This document shows, one piece after another, positions 37,590-45,887 of a stretch of DNA of 49,265 bases. Position 1 is the first letter of the stretch; each line of letters opens with the position of its first letter. Both the position numbers and the translations under genes were made by a program. A model generated the notes under the pieces. That model did not search any database. It was not told the origin of the DNA and saw nothing but the letters and a program-made list of their open reading frames with translations. The stretch lies in assembly GCA_949296305.1 (NCBI GenBank), contig CASFOT010000090.1, positions 1 to 49,265 on the forward strand, given 5' to 3'. The DNA is from an uncultured Erysipelotrichaceae bacterium. GTDB lineage: Bacteria; Bacillota_I; Bacilli_A; Erysipelotrichales; Erysipelotrichaceae.

Positions 37590-37817
37590 TTCTCCTTTCT
37601 TTTATTCTTCATTCTACCACAATTCTCGTTTCTTTACATAATCTGTGCAACATTCCATTCTATATAAAACAAAACTTTGATCGATCTAGAAATCTGCCGG
37701 TAATTTTCATTGAGCTTTGCATAAGTGCAAATCCTCTGCTTTCTTATGCCTATTCTTATTTTCTTCCTTGGAATTATCCGCCATATACTGCTTTTATTGA
37801 GTGTTGATTCCCGCTTG

Positions 37818-37846
37818 TTGACAAGTATACTTGGAATTAGTATACT
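37818..37846 (+). promoter_or_regulatory. Promoter with palindromic operator for the DUF6442-like/Xre pair
   Basis: -35 TTGACA (37818-37823) and -10 TATACT (37841-37846) have a 17-bp spacer. The self-complementary octamer AGTATACT occurs twice, at 37824-37831 and 37839-37846. One copy abuts the -35 and the other covers the -10. This is a natural operator for the downstream Xre regulator (inference). Confidence 0.7.
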
Positions 37847-37884
37847 ATAAATGTAAAGAAAACTTGGCAAAGGGGGTCAATAAT

Positions 37885-38235
37885 ATGAACAAGAATGAAA
37901 TCTTATCACGAAGCCGTCAAGAAAACGCAAAAGGCGATGAATATGAAAAATATAATAAATATCGTAGCGAATACAACACGATGTTCATACTCATGGCAAT
38001 TATCTTTGTTATTGATTTTTTCTTATATTTAGACGTATTTAAAGGTTATTTACAAATTCAAGATCATTCGATCCCATTAAAAGACTTATTTGGAGGAATC
38101 ATTGGCATCTTTCTATTTTTTGAATCTCTGTTTAAATTTCAGGCTTTAAAAAAGAAAAGATATTTAGCAGCCACCATTTTTTGGCTGCTCGGACTGATTG
38201 CGATTATGAATAAACTGATTTTATGCTTGATCTGA
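37885..38235 (+). CDS. Small membrane protein, DUF6442-like
   Basis: 116 residues. A charged N-terminus (MNKNEILSRSRQENAKGDEYE) is followed by three hydrophobic segments (about 33-52, 65-83 and 94-113). The N-terminal pattern resembles DUF6442 proteins, often found beside an Xre regulator; function is unknown. The start at 37885 has a GGGGGT site; a longer frame would begin inside the promoter. It overlaps the xre gene by 13 bp. Confidence 0.82.
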   Translation: MNKNEILSRSRQENAKGDEYEKYNKYRSEYNTMFILMAIIFVIDFFLYLDVFKGYLQIQDHSIPLKDLFGGIIGIFLFFESLFKFQALKKKRYLAATIFWLLGLIAIMNKLILCLI

Positions 38236-38435
38236 TACTGAAAAACAACATCAAAGATGTACGTAAAGAAAAAAATCTCACTCAGCAAAACCTTGCTGAT
38301 CTGATCGGTGTCTCAAGAAATACAATCAGTTCCATTGAAAATGGCCAATTTAATCCAACAGCAAAGTTAGCACTCATCTTATGCATTGCCTTAGACAAGA
38401 AATTCGAAGAATTATTCTATTTTGATGAAGGATAA
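38223..38435 (+). CDS. Xre-family transcriptional regulator (small, YozG-like)
   Basis: 70 residues, almost entirely one helix-turn-helix domain: KNLTQQNLADLIGVSRNTIS forms the two key helices, followed by ENGQFNPTAKLALILCIAL. It is the size of the single-domain regulators that sit with small membrane proteins. It has no ribosome binding site of its own and overlaps the upstream gene, so it is probably translated by coupling. It likely regulates its own promoter through the AGTATACT repeats. Confidence 0.9.
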   Translation: MLDLILKNNIKDVRKEKNLTQQNLADLIGVSRNTISSIENGQFNPTAKLALILCIALDKKFEELFYFDEG

Positions 38436-38480
38436 AATAAACTTCCAACGTATTTGCTTTCAAAAAAAGAACAAGTTCTG

Positions 38481-38535
38481 TGAAATGAACCCCATCACAA
38501 ATCACGGGGTGCATTTCATCTGCTTGTCCTTTTTT
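38481..38535. terminator. Probable bidirectional terminator between xre and the lipoprotein gene
   Basis: A 7-bp stem plus 5-bp stem with one mismatch (38481-38493 with 38506-38518) is followed by a T run 11 bases on (plus strand). On the minus strand T residues lie beyond a small AGAAC/GTTCT hairpin. The distance to the T tract lowers confidence. Confidence 0.5.
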
Positions 38536-39487
38536 ATTTTGCGATACTTTGCAATACAGCTAAATTTTCCTGCATCAATGAAAGGTAATCCATCCCTCTT
38601 TCTTCCTGTGTCTGCGTCAATGTAGAAATATTAGATAAAGAAATCGGGATCAAACCTAATTCACTGATCAATTGTAGTCGCAGATCAATCATATCTTGCG
38701 GAAGATTACTCTCAACTGCCATAAATCGAACCCCATCTTCAATCAATGTTTCACGGATGACCGCCAGCTGTTCTTCATCGGGCAAGGCACCATAACGTGA
38801 CAAACAAACCGGATAGATCTGTACACCGTACGCCTCTTGCAGATGTCCAAAATTTGGTGTCATCACGGCAATTGAAATATCATAATTTTTTAATTCCTGA
38901 TATTGCGCATCCAGAGTGGTCAATTTATATTCCAATTCTTCATAATTCTGTTGAAATTCTTCTTCATAGACAGGATATCGATCGCAAAGATAATCGCGAA
39001 TGCAGCTAGCCATCCCATTCATCGTCACAGCATCCATCCAAAAGGTTGGATCACTGTAATAGGTGTCTACATCCCGAAACGCACTGCCTTCATAATAAGA
39101 AGAAGTCACTTTTGATTCCACACCATTCGTAACATTTGTCTGCACTCTTTGAAAAGGAAAATTTCCCATTTGATCCGTAATGTTTATTTTATCCAAAGAT
39201 GCAGATGTGATCTCATCAGCATAGATTTCATAATAAGATTCCAATGGAGCGATATAGAACAATGCATCGCTTTGACTCAACAGTTCTTCATAATGCTCTT
39301 GTATTCCTGCTCGCTGAATCAATGTGTCTTCACTCAGCAATTGACACTCCACCCGATCTCCAGCAATCTGTTTCACCAGATACTCTAACGGATAGCAGCT
39401 TACGAGCACTTGATATTGTGTTCTTTGACAACCAGTTACCATTGGAAAGATAAGCAATAATGCAACCAATAACTTACGAAGCTTCAT
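38534..39487 (-). CDS. TroA/ZnuA-like lipoprotein, probably not a standard metal binder
   Basis: A 317-residue lipoprotein with lipobox VTGC (lipidated Cys20). The layout matches cluster A-I metal-binding proteins of ABC importers: two lobes, a central helix and motifs in order. However, the expected DPHxW histidine is threonine (DPTFWMD), and the second-lobe histidine motif reads TPNFGHL. No permease or ATPase gene is nearby. A GTG nine bases upstream is part of the GAGGTGAG site, so the ATG at 39487 is used. An extended -10 (39506-39511) precedes it. Confidence 0.75.
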   Translation of the reverse strand: MKLRKLLVALLLIFPMVTGCQRTQYQVLVSCYPLEYLVKQIAGDRVECQLLSEDTLIQRAGIQEHYEELLSQSDALFYIAPLESYYEIYADEITSASLDKINITDQMGNFPFQRVQTNVTNGVESKVTSSYYEGSAFRDVDTYYSDPTFWMDAVTMNGMASCIRDYLCDRYPVYEEEFQQNYEELEYKLTTLDAQYQELKNYDISIAVMTPNFGHLQEAYGVQIYPVCLSRYGALPDEEQLAVIRETLIEDGVRFMAVESNLPQDMIDLRLQLISELGLIPISLSNISTLTQTQEERGMDYLSLMQENLAVLQSIAK

Positions 39488-39529
39488 CCTACTCACCTCG
39501 CCGTTATTATATCATACTTCATCTTTCGT

Positions 39530-40288
39530 TTATCTTGTTTTTTCCTGTTCTTGATGCAATCGTTTCAACCACATGTGTTCATCGATCATTTGGTTTCCTT
39601 CGATGATATAGTTCGTACGCATACGAAATAAATCTTGATGATGATGAACGATTTTTCGTCCTTGAAATGGATGTTCATAGCGGTATCGATAAAAACGAAA
39701 ACGATCTTGTAAAAGGTGCTGCATTCGTTTTTGTATACACACTGTCAAGATCATTAACGTTAACCACCCAATTAAATCAGCCATCCATCCACATACGATA
39801 ACAAGCATGATGGCACCAAGCGATAACAACGAAGCGCATCGTTGCGCTTTTGCATAAGGTAAAAAAAGATGAAGAAATTCTGACAGGATCCTTCCACCAT
39901 CCAATGGTAAGATTGGCAGCAAATTAAAGAACAAGATCGATTGATTCATCATTAACAAATATCCATAAAAAGCAACAGATATCCATCCATGCATCATAAA
40001 AAAACGGAATACAAATGGATAGAACAAATGCATACATGGTCCTGCTGTTATGATCAGCAATTCCCGATATACGCTCCCATAGCCTATATCTGAAATCTGC
40101 GCACAAAATCCAAACGGATAAATATCCATGTGGTCACAAGAATAATGGCATATATACGCAACGATCATGTGCGCACATTCATGAATGGACATCATGAGAA
40201 AGATTGCACTCATGATCTTCCAGTAACCACTAAGCCAAACAAAAAGAAGCACGAATCCCCAGCAGGGCAGCAAACGCAGCCGAATCAT
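39530..40288 (-). CDS. spoIVFB: SpoIVFB-type intramembrane metalloprotease (M50)
   Basis: Site-2 protease family. In Bacillus SpoIVFB cleaves pro-sigma-K in the mother cell. It has 252 residues with several membrane helices. The zinc motif HECAH is at 36-40 and NLLPILPLDGGR, with the third ligand D130, at 122-133. It overlaps the spoIVFA-like gene by four bases, and the pair follows minD as in Bacillus, so a sporulation role is well supported by context. Confidence 0.9.
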   Translation of the reverse strand: MIRLRLLPCWGFVLLFVWLSGYWKIMSAIFLMMSIHECAHMIVAYICHYSCDHMDIYPFGFCAQISDIGYGSVYRELLIITAGPCMHLFYPFVFRFFMMHGWISVAFYGYLLMMNQSILFFNLLPILPLDGGRILSEFLHLFLPYAKAQRCASLLSLGAIMLVIVCGWMADLIGWLTLMILTVCIQKRMQHLLQDRFRFYRYRYEHPFQGRKIVHHHQDLFRMRTNYIIEGNQMIDEHMWLKRLHQEQEKTR

Positions 40289-40854
40289 GCTTCTACATCC
40301 TTCAAATCAATCTCAGTTCCATCTATATAACAATGAATTTCCACATACTCTTGATAAGTTCCGATTGCAGCGCCTGCCAAAATGCGCTCATCTTGTTGAA
40401 TCGACACCTCTTGCATATTTGAGATATTCACTAACGTGCCATCATCTAACAAAAGCGAAACACAATACGTATCATTTTGTGCTTCGATGTGCAAGACCAT
40501 AGCAGTAAAAGGTGCTGTTACTATATTTGTATCATTCAGATAGCGATGTTCACCTGCTGTTTCATACAGATCCATTGCAGCTACACTTTGTGTTTGTTCA
40601 CCTTTAAACCAAGTCTCAAACGGTAAAAAAGAGCTCCACTGAATGCTTTGAATATAATCCCATGCATTTAAAGCAAAGCGTGGTTGAAGCTTCGATGCAA
40701 TCATGACTGAAAGCGAAATCACACAAACGACCATCAATGCGATTATCAAACGATTGAAAGCATTGATGATTCGACCCTTTTTTTCAATGGATCGATTTTT
40801 ATAAATACGACGACGTATATGCTCTAGATCACGCACCCGACTCACCTCATTCAT
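40285..40854 (-). CDS. spoIVFA: SpoIVFA-like regulator of SpoIVFB
   Basis: 189 residues: a basic cytoplasmic N-terminus, one membrane helix (about 36-54) and an extracytoplasmic domain resembling a degenerate LytM/M23 fold (VTAPFTAMVLHIEAQND...). The zinc ligands of active LytM enzymes are not seen, as in SpoIVFA. It is coupled to the spoIVFB-like gene by an ATGA overlap. The assignment depends strongly on position. Confidence 0.82.
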   Translation of the reverse strand: MNEVSRVRDLEHIRRRIYKNRSIEKKGRIINAFNRLIIALMVVCVISLSVMIASKLQPRFALNAWDYIQSIQWSSFLPFETWFKGEQTQSVAAMDLYETAGEHRYLNDTNIVTAPFTAMVLHIEAQNDTYCVSLLLDDGTLVNISNMQEVSIQQDERILAGAAIGTYQEYVEIHCYIDGTEIDLKDVEA

Positions 40855-40885
40855 CCTATTTTATGTAATCTTCTGCGCATAAATG

Positions 40886-41665
40886 TCAGGAAGCAAATAT
40901 TTTTGCAAACAATCGGCGTTCACTTAATTTAGGTAAAGCTACCTTTTCTTTAAGAAAACGGCGTGCAAGTATATCAAAACAATGATAGACTTGCGAGTCG
41001 CGTGCGATGGTCAATGGAAGACCGCGATTGTTGCAAGATTGGATACGCGGATCATCTACGATATACCCCAGCAAAGGAATCGCCAGCCATTTTTCTGCAT
41101 CCTCCATCCGCACCGATACGCCTTTTTCGATCGAACGTGCACTTACCCGATTAAGCACAAGCTCTAAATGATTTACTCCATCTTTCAATAACAGACCGAT
41201 AATTCGATCTGCATCTTGCAATGCACTCACATCTAAATTAGTAACAATCAATGCCCTTTGTGCAACACTGCTTGCAAATCGAAAACCGCTCTCCACTCCA
41301 GCCGGTGTATCAATAAATAAATAATCAAACTGATTTTGTAATACTCTCATGACACGGATGAAATCCTCTTTATGCATGTTCGAAAAATTAACACCTTTGC
41401 ATACAGGCAGTAAAAACAGATTTTTTTCTCGTTTATCTTGCAAAAGTGCCCTTTCCAACTGACAATGTTCTTCGATCACATCTTGCATATCAAAAACAAC
41501 ACGGTTATCCAATCCCATCATCAAATCAAGGTTTTTTAATCCAAGATCTGCATCGATCAAACAGGTCTTATATCCTTTAGATGCCAGCATCATTCCTAAA
41601 TGAATGCATACGCTGCTTTTACCTACGCCGCCCTTTCCTGAAGTAACTGCAATAATTTCTCCCAT
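40886..41665 (-). CDS. minD: Septum site-determining ATPase MinD
   Basis: Membrane-associated ATPase that localises MinC away from mid-cell. It has 259 residues with the deviant Walker A GKGGVGKSS near the N-terminus, DADLGLKNLD and DTPAG. A longer frame exists upstream, but the ATG at 41665 has an AGGAGGG site and matches the family start MGEIIAVTSGKGG. It follows minC by 65 bp. Confidence 0.96.
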   Translation of the reverse strand: MGEIIAVTSGKGGVGKSSVCIHLGMMLASKGYKTCLIDADLGLKNLDLMMGLDNRVVFDMQDVIEEHCQLERALLQDKREKNLFLLPVCKGVNFSNMHKEDFIRVMRVLQNQFDYLFIDTPAGVESGFRFASSVAQRALIVTNLDVSALQDADRIIGLLLKDGVNHLELVLNRVSARSIEKGVSVRMEDAEKWLAIPLLGYIVDDPRIQSCNNRGLPLTIARDSQVYHCFDILARRFLKEKVALPKLSERRLFAKIFAS

Positions 41666-41730
41666 GAATTCCCTCCTGTACTCTTTCCATAGTTTCATCA
41701 TACTAAGATAGAACTGCAGATTTTGTCGAA

Positions 41731-42276
41731 TTACAGAACAGAAATACATTTCAATTGTTGATTTTTATAAAAAATTTTACATGGATGGTCTTGATTAAAC
41801 TCTTCAAAAATCGAATCTCCGATACGAACACGTGCTTTTTTTAAACGTGCCGCAAAGAGAACATTTTCCGCATGTAATAAATCCACCGTTCCGCTTACCT
41901 CACCAAAAATACTGATCGAACCCGTTGAGGTAACTTTCGCACTAGAACGTAGAGACCCGAACACAAACGAAGGCTTATCAAAAACAATTGATTGACCACT
42001 TCGTATATTTCCTTCTTGGTAAACAATGTTTAATTGTTCAGACGGTTCTTCATAATTTATGCCTAGCAACTGTATATTGCTCTTTTTACATAATTTAAAA
42101 AAAGCAATCGTTTCCGCATCCGATAGTGAAGGCAGATAGAAAAAAGCTGACAAAGCTGTCCTTTTGGACAACGGTGCCAGCCGATTGGCAAATTGCTCTT
42201 CAAACGCTTGAAAAGAATCAAATTTCACACGAATATGCAACTGTTTTTTTATTTCTTTGACCGTAAAGTATACCAT
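41731..42276 (-). CDS. minC: Septum site-determining protein MinC
   Basis: Inhibitor of FtsZ polymerisation, 181 residues. The C-terminal beta-helix is recognisable from GNIRSGQSIVF, FGSLRSSAKV and IFGEVSGTV, which match the MinD-binding domain. The N-terminal domain is diverged. It overlaps mreD by 28 bp and precedes minD. No MinE is seen, as usual in Firmicutes. Confidence 0.88.
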   Translation of the reverse strand: MVYFTVKEIKKQLHIRVKFDSFQAFEEQFANRLAPLSKRTALSAFFYLPSLSDAETIAFFKLCKKSNIQLLGINYEEPSEQLNIVYQEGNIRSGQSIVFDKPSFVFGSLRSSAKVTSTGSISIFGEVSGTVDLLHAENVLFAARLKKARVRIGDSIFEEFNQDHPCKIFYKNQQLKCISVL

Positions 42277-42803
42277 TTGACTTTCTCCTCCTGCCGGATT
42301 TTGAGAGCCTTCATTCGTTGATAATCATTTTTGATCCGCTGTAGCAATACGACCAAAAACACAAGAACACCATTACCGACAATGGAAAGAAATTCAAAAC
42401 TGGTGATCCATCCAATAAAACTCAGCTCGCTGATCCCGCTCATCCTCATATACAAGAATATCAGAAGATCTTTGACGAATATTGTCGCAATACAAAGAAT
42501 TACTGATTCAATGACAGAATCTCCCATATGTCGGGTCCAGAGCTGCAATACCAAAGCAATTAACAAATAGACGACCGCATAAACCAAAAATGTATTCATC
42601 ACCAGCATATCAACGAGCAAGCCATAAAGAAATGCGACTAAACAACGATCAAATAAATCATATTCGCGAATGACCAGTACAAGTGAGCAAAACCCAAGGG
42701 AAGATATGAATACCAGATCATTCATCCGATAGCTGCCCGGAAACAATGCGCTGATTGTAAGGTCCAATATGGTACAAACGGTAAAAAAGAAGATATTGGT
42801 CAT
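42249..42803 (-). CDS. mreD: Rod-shape protein MreD
   Basis: 184-residue polytopic membrane protein (five or six helices) of the elongation complex that directs lateral wall synthesis. Sequence conservation in this family is low. It is called from hydrophobicity, length and position, one base after mreC and overlapping minC. A charged C-terminal tail is cytoplasmic. Confidence 0.85.
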   Translation of the reverse strand: MTNIFFFTVCTILDLTISALFPGSYRMNDLVFISSLGFCSLVLVIREYDLFDRCLVAFLYGLLVDMLVMNTFLVYAVVYLLIALVLQLWTRHMGDSVIESVILCIATIFVKDLLIFLYMRMSGISELSFIGWITSFEFLSIVGNGVLVFLVVLLQRIKNDYQRMKALKIRQEEKVKWYTLRSKK

Positions 42804-42804
42804 C

Positions 42805-43698
42805 TTATTTCACCTCAATGACCGTTACATAATCAAAATATTGAAAATTAGATACGGGCTCAACATAGATCACTTGCCCAAGCTGATTTTCTAATGATTC
42901 AATTTTTTTCACGGTCCCAACAAATAATCCGCTTGGATAAACGCCGCCTTTCCCACTGGTTACTACACGCATTCCTTCTTTGATCTCTTGCTCATCAAGC
43001 AAAGAAACCACATAGGCTTGTTCATCTGTATCATAATATTCTAAGATTCCTTCTACTGAATCCACTTTATTTTCTTCATTTTTTTTGGTATCTTCATTTT
43101 CTTTTGTGTCCGTTTTGGCTTCTGTCGTCTCTTGCGTATCAAAATTTATCCGCACAGCTACTTTATTGCTTTTATCTTGACAAGTCAGCAGCTTAACGAT
43201 GCAGGTTGTGTTTTGTACCTTATAAACTTTTCCGACAACGCCTTGTGAATTTACAACGATCATGTCTTCCTTGATGCCATCATTAGAACCCACATTCAAA
43301 GTAAGCTGATCATTCCAATAAGAAACATCTCGAGAAATCACCGTTGCTGATATTCGATTGAAATCCTCCAATGTTTCATTCATTTCCAAAAGTTCTTGAA
43401 GCTCTTTTTTTTCTCTCAATGCATTTTCATACAATGCCTGATAATTTTCACTCATAGTCAGCTGTTCTTTAAGATAATCATTTTCTTCTTGAACTTTCCA
43501 TAAGTTTGCAAAATCACTGGCAAAATTTTTGATAGAGGTCAATGGATACTCGATCAATCCGTATTTTAAATAATTGAGTGCACTATATCCTATATCACTG
43601 ATGCTTGCCTGGCGCATGCCCTGAAACAATAGTCCCAGTGCCAAAAAAAAGCCAATCAAACACATCAAAATCTTTTGTGTTCTGGTAAATCTTGACAT
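42805..43698 (-). CDS. mreC: Rod-shape protein MreC
   Basis: Scaffold of the elongasome, 297 residues: one N-terminal membrane helix (about 9-26), a coiled coil (about 65-110) and the beta-barrel MreC core (VGSNDGIKEDMIVVNSQGVVGKV). A charged low-complexity insert rich in Glu, Lys and Thr interrupts the core near residues 186-215. It is preceded by radC; mreB, which normally lies between them, is not here. Confidence 0.94.
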   Translation of the reverse strand: MSRFTRTQKILMCLIGFFLALGLLFQGMRQASISDIGYSALNYLKYGLIEYPLTSIKNFASDFANLWKVQEENDYLKEQLTMSENYQALYENALREKKELQELLEMNETLEDFNRISATVISRDVSYWNDQLTLNVGSNDGIKEDMIVVNSQGVVGKVYKVQNTTCIVKLLTCQDKSNKVAVRINFDTQETTEAKTDTKENEDTKKNEENKVDSVEGILEYYDTDEQAYVVSLLDEQEIKEGMRVVTSGKGGVYPSGLFVGTVKKIESLENQLGQVIYVEPVSNFQYFDYVTVIEVK

Positions 43699-43754
43699 TT
43701 TCTCACCTTTTTTCGTTTTTTTCTATTATAAAGGCTATCCAAAAATGTTGCAAT

Positions 43755-44426
43755 CTATAAAAAACCACTTTCACGAAAACTAAACCAAGTTTGCTGCGTA
43801 ACGATCAAATGATCTAAAAGAGGAATCCCTACAATTTCTCCGCTTTCTGCAATATGCTTCGTAACAGTATGGTCTGCCGCAGAAGGTGAAGCATCTCCGC
43901 CAGGATGATTATGTACGCAAATAATGCTTCCCGCACTGCATCGTATAGCTTCTTTAAAAATCTCCCTTGGATGAACGATCGAAGAATGAAGCGTACCTAA
44001 AAATAAAAGCTGATGATGAATGATACGGTTTCTTTGATTTAAAAAAACGACGATAAAATGTTCTTGTTGTTCATATCCATAGTTAAATTGAAGCCATTCG
44101 ATCAGATCGTTCACCGAATGAATCGGATCATGCTGCACCTTCTGGATATTGATGCGTTTTGCAAGTTCAATACCAGCAAACAGCTGCATTGCTCGAACTT
44201 CTTTGATGCCATGCAAATGCATGAGGTCACTTGGCTGCATCTGCATCAATTTTTCTAAAGCTCCGCATTTTTCTAATACTTCATCTGCTAGTTCCAAAGC
44301 ACTTTTTTTCTTAGTTCCGCTTTGCAGCAATAAAGCAAGCAACTCGCGATTGCTCAAGCTGGAAAGACCAAAACGAAGCGCTTTTTCTCTCGGGCGTTCC
44401 TGCGGATCAAGATTTTGTATCTTCAT
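43755..44426 (-). CDS. radC: RadC/JAB-domain protein
   Basis: 223 residues: an N-terminal helix-hairpin-helix region and a C-terminal JAB/MPN metalloprotease-like domain with HNHPGGDASPSAAD (metal ligands H-x-H...D). The biochemical role of RadC is still unsettled; the name reflects an old link to DNA repair. A longer frame exists; the ATG at 44426 matches the family start MKIQNLDPQERPREK. It overlaps the SPOR-domain gene by 20 bp. Confidence 0.93.
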   Translation of the reverse strand: MKIQNLDPQERPREKALRFGLSSLSNRELLALLLQSGTKKKSALELADEVLEKCGALEKLMQMQPSDLMHLHGIKEVRAMQLFAGIELAKRINIQKVQHDPIHSVNDLIEWLQFNYGYEQQEHFIVVFLNQRNRIIHHQLLFLGTLHSSIVHPREIFKEAIRCSAGSIICVHNHPGGDASPSAADHTVTKHIAESGEIVGIPLLDHLIVTQQTWFSFRESGFL

Positions 44427-44823
44427 CTTCGATCGCCTGCAAAACTCGTACGTACTCTTTGTCATCGACTGCTTTTATCATTTCAGTTCCTTCTACCGTG
44501 ATCTTCTTAGTTAAGTAGTTCAGATCCATCTCCTCTAAAATATCTCCTTCTTTTTCTGTTTTTTCTTCATCTTCATAGATACTCGTTACGACAACGATCT
44601 GCTTCTCTTTTTCTACGGCATAAGGAGTTAATTTTTTATCGCTTAAACGATCACACATATTTTCTGCATTTGTCTCATCTTCATAAATACCCACTTGATT
44701 CAAATACAGCACTCGGCTTTCTTCTTCCTTACTACCAAAAAATTGAAATAAAACAAAATAAAAAGCTGCAAATGCAATTGAAAAAACAAAAGCAAAGGTG
44801 ATAATAACCTTTCGATTTCCCAT
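44407..44823 (-). CDS. Membrane protein with SPOR-like domain (SpoIIB position)
   Basis: 138 residues: a membrane helix (about 6-27), then an extracytoplasmic domain whose pattern (LYLNQVGIYEDETNAENMCDR, then a second QIVVVTSIYEDEE repeat) fits a SPOR peptidoglycan-binding fold. In Bacillus the gene spoIIB, which encodes a SPOR protein, lies upstream of radC (with maf between), so this may be its counterpart. The identity is from fold and position only. Confidence 0.75.
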   Translation of the reverse strand: MGNRKVIITFAFVFSIAFAAFYFVLFQFFGSKEEESRVLYLNQVGIYEDETNAENMCDRLSDKKLTPYAVEKEKQIVVVTSIYEDEEKTEKEGDILEEMDLNYLTKKITVEGTEMIKAVDDKEYVRVLQAIEDEDTKS

Positions 44824-44908
44824 GGTAACGCCTCCTGTTTATACTATATGAGCATAAAAGAACAAACATGTTCAAATCATATGTACGATTGAAAGCTGCA
44901 TGACCACT

Positions 44909-44969
44909 AAAAAAACTGCCGCTTATATGAAGTGGCTTTATAAGTAGACACTTTCATCCATCGGCAGTT
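44909..44969 (-). terminator. Terminator after degV
   Basis: An 8-bp outer stem (AACTGCCG with CGGCAGTT) plus an inner stem with one bulge (ATGAAAGTG with CACTTCAT) is followed by seven T residues on the minus strand. Confidence 0.85.
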
Positions 44970-44977
44970 ATATTATT

Positions 44978-45823
44978 CTAGAATTGCAAGCGGCGGATAC
45001 GGCCAAAACCAATCGTTCCTGCACCGGTATGAGACATGATGACTGATTTAAATACACGCTTGTCTACAGGACAACCAGTTGCATCTTCTAATTGTTTCCG
45101 AAGCTCATCACATAATTCTTCATTATCTGCATGGATGATCATCCAATCATACTCTTTTGGATCTACATTCTTGCATACACATTCAATACCGGCTTTATAT
45201 GCACGCTGAGCAGTACGCACTTTATCTTGAACATCAATGCCTCCATTTTCCACCTTTAACAGTGGATGGATCTTCAACATGCCAGCTAGTGCTGCTGCTG
45301 CAGGAGAAATACGTCCCCCGTTTTTTAACGCTGTCAAATCTCTAGGAATCAGAATAGCATACAATTCTCCTTCCTGTTCAATTTTCTGTTTAATTTCTTC
45401 ACAGCTGTAACCCTTTTCCAACATTTTTTTTGCTGTTTCCAACATGTAGATCACCGGATAGCACACAAAAGTAGAATCTACCACAAATACTTTTCCATTA
45501 TAACTCTCATTAGCTAACCTGATTGCGCTTGCACAAGTTCCACTTAATGCTTTTGAAAGCGGTAAATAAAACACTTGGTCGTACTCTTCCAAAAGTTCAT
45601 CCCATTTACGAACGATTTCCCCTATACTTGGCTGCGTTGTCGTAATTTTTTTCTGTTCGCGCAGTGCAGCTAAGATATTTTCGTCAAAAATATCGATGCC
45701 TTCCAAATATTCGTTACCTTCGATGATGACAGGCATACGCAACACATAAATTCCTAGTTGTTTTGCTTCTTCTTCGCTAATATCGGCACTGGAATCACAT
45801 AAAAATGCTACTTTTTTTTCCAT
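44978..45823 (-). CDS. DegV-family fatty-acid-binding protein
   Basis: 281 residues. DegV/FakB proteins bind a fatty acid and present it to the kinase FakA for phospholipid synthesis. Visible motifs are CDSSADI at the N-terminus, ITTTQPS, the central LKNGGRISPAAA and the C-terminal SHTGAGTIGFG. No fakA is adjacent. The ATG at 45823 has a GAGGAG site; an upstream TTG overlaps that site and is rejected. Confidence 0.93.
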   Translation of the reverse strand: MEKKVAFLCDSSADISEEEAKQLGIYVLRMPVIIEGNEYLEGIDIFDENILAALREQKKITTTQPSIGEIVRKWDELLEEYDQVFYLPLSKALSGTCASAIRLANESYNGKVFVVDSTFVCYPVIYMLETAKKMLEKGYSCEEIKQKIEQEGELYAILIPRDLTALKNGGRISPAAAALAGMLKIHPLLKVENGGIDVQDKVRTAQRAYKAGIECVCKNVDPKEYDWMIIHADNEELCDELRKQLEDATGCPVDKRVFKSVIMSHTGAGTIGFGRIRRLQF

Positions 45824-45887
45824 AACTTCACTCCTCAACGATTTTTTTCATTTTATCATATCGCATATATCACAGAAAGGAAACTCA

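Noticed and set aside
37634..37870. Minus-strand open frame upstream of polA
   Set aside because: It covers the DUF6442-like promoter and lacks a ribosome binding site and a recognisable product.
44824..44908. Possible sporulation sigma promoter upstream of the SPOR-domain gene
   Set aside because: No element matched a sigma-E or sigma-F consensus well enough to claim.
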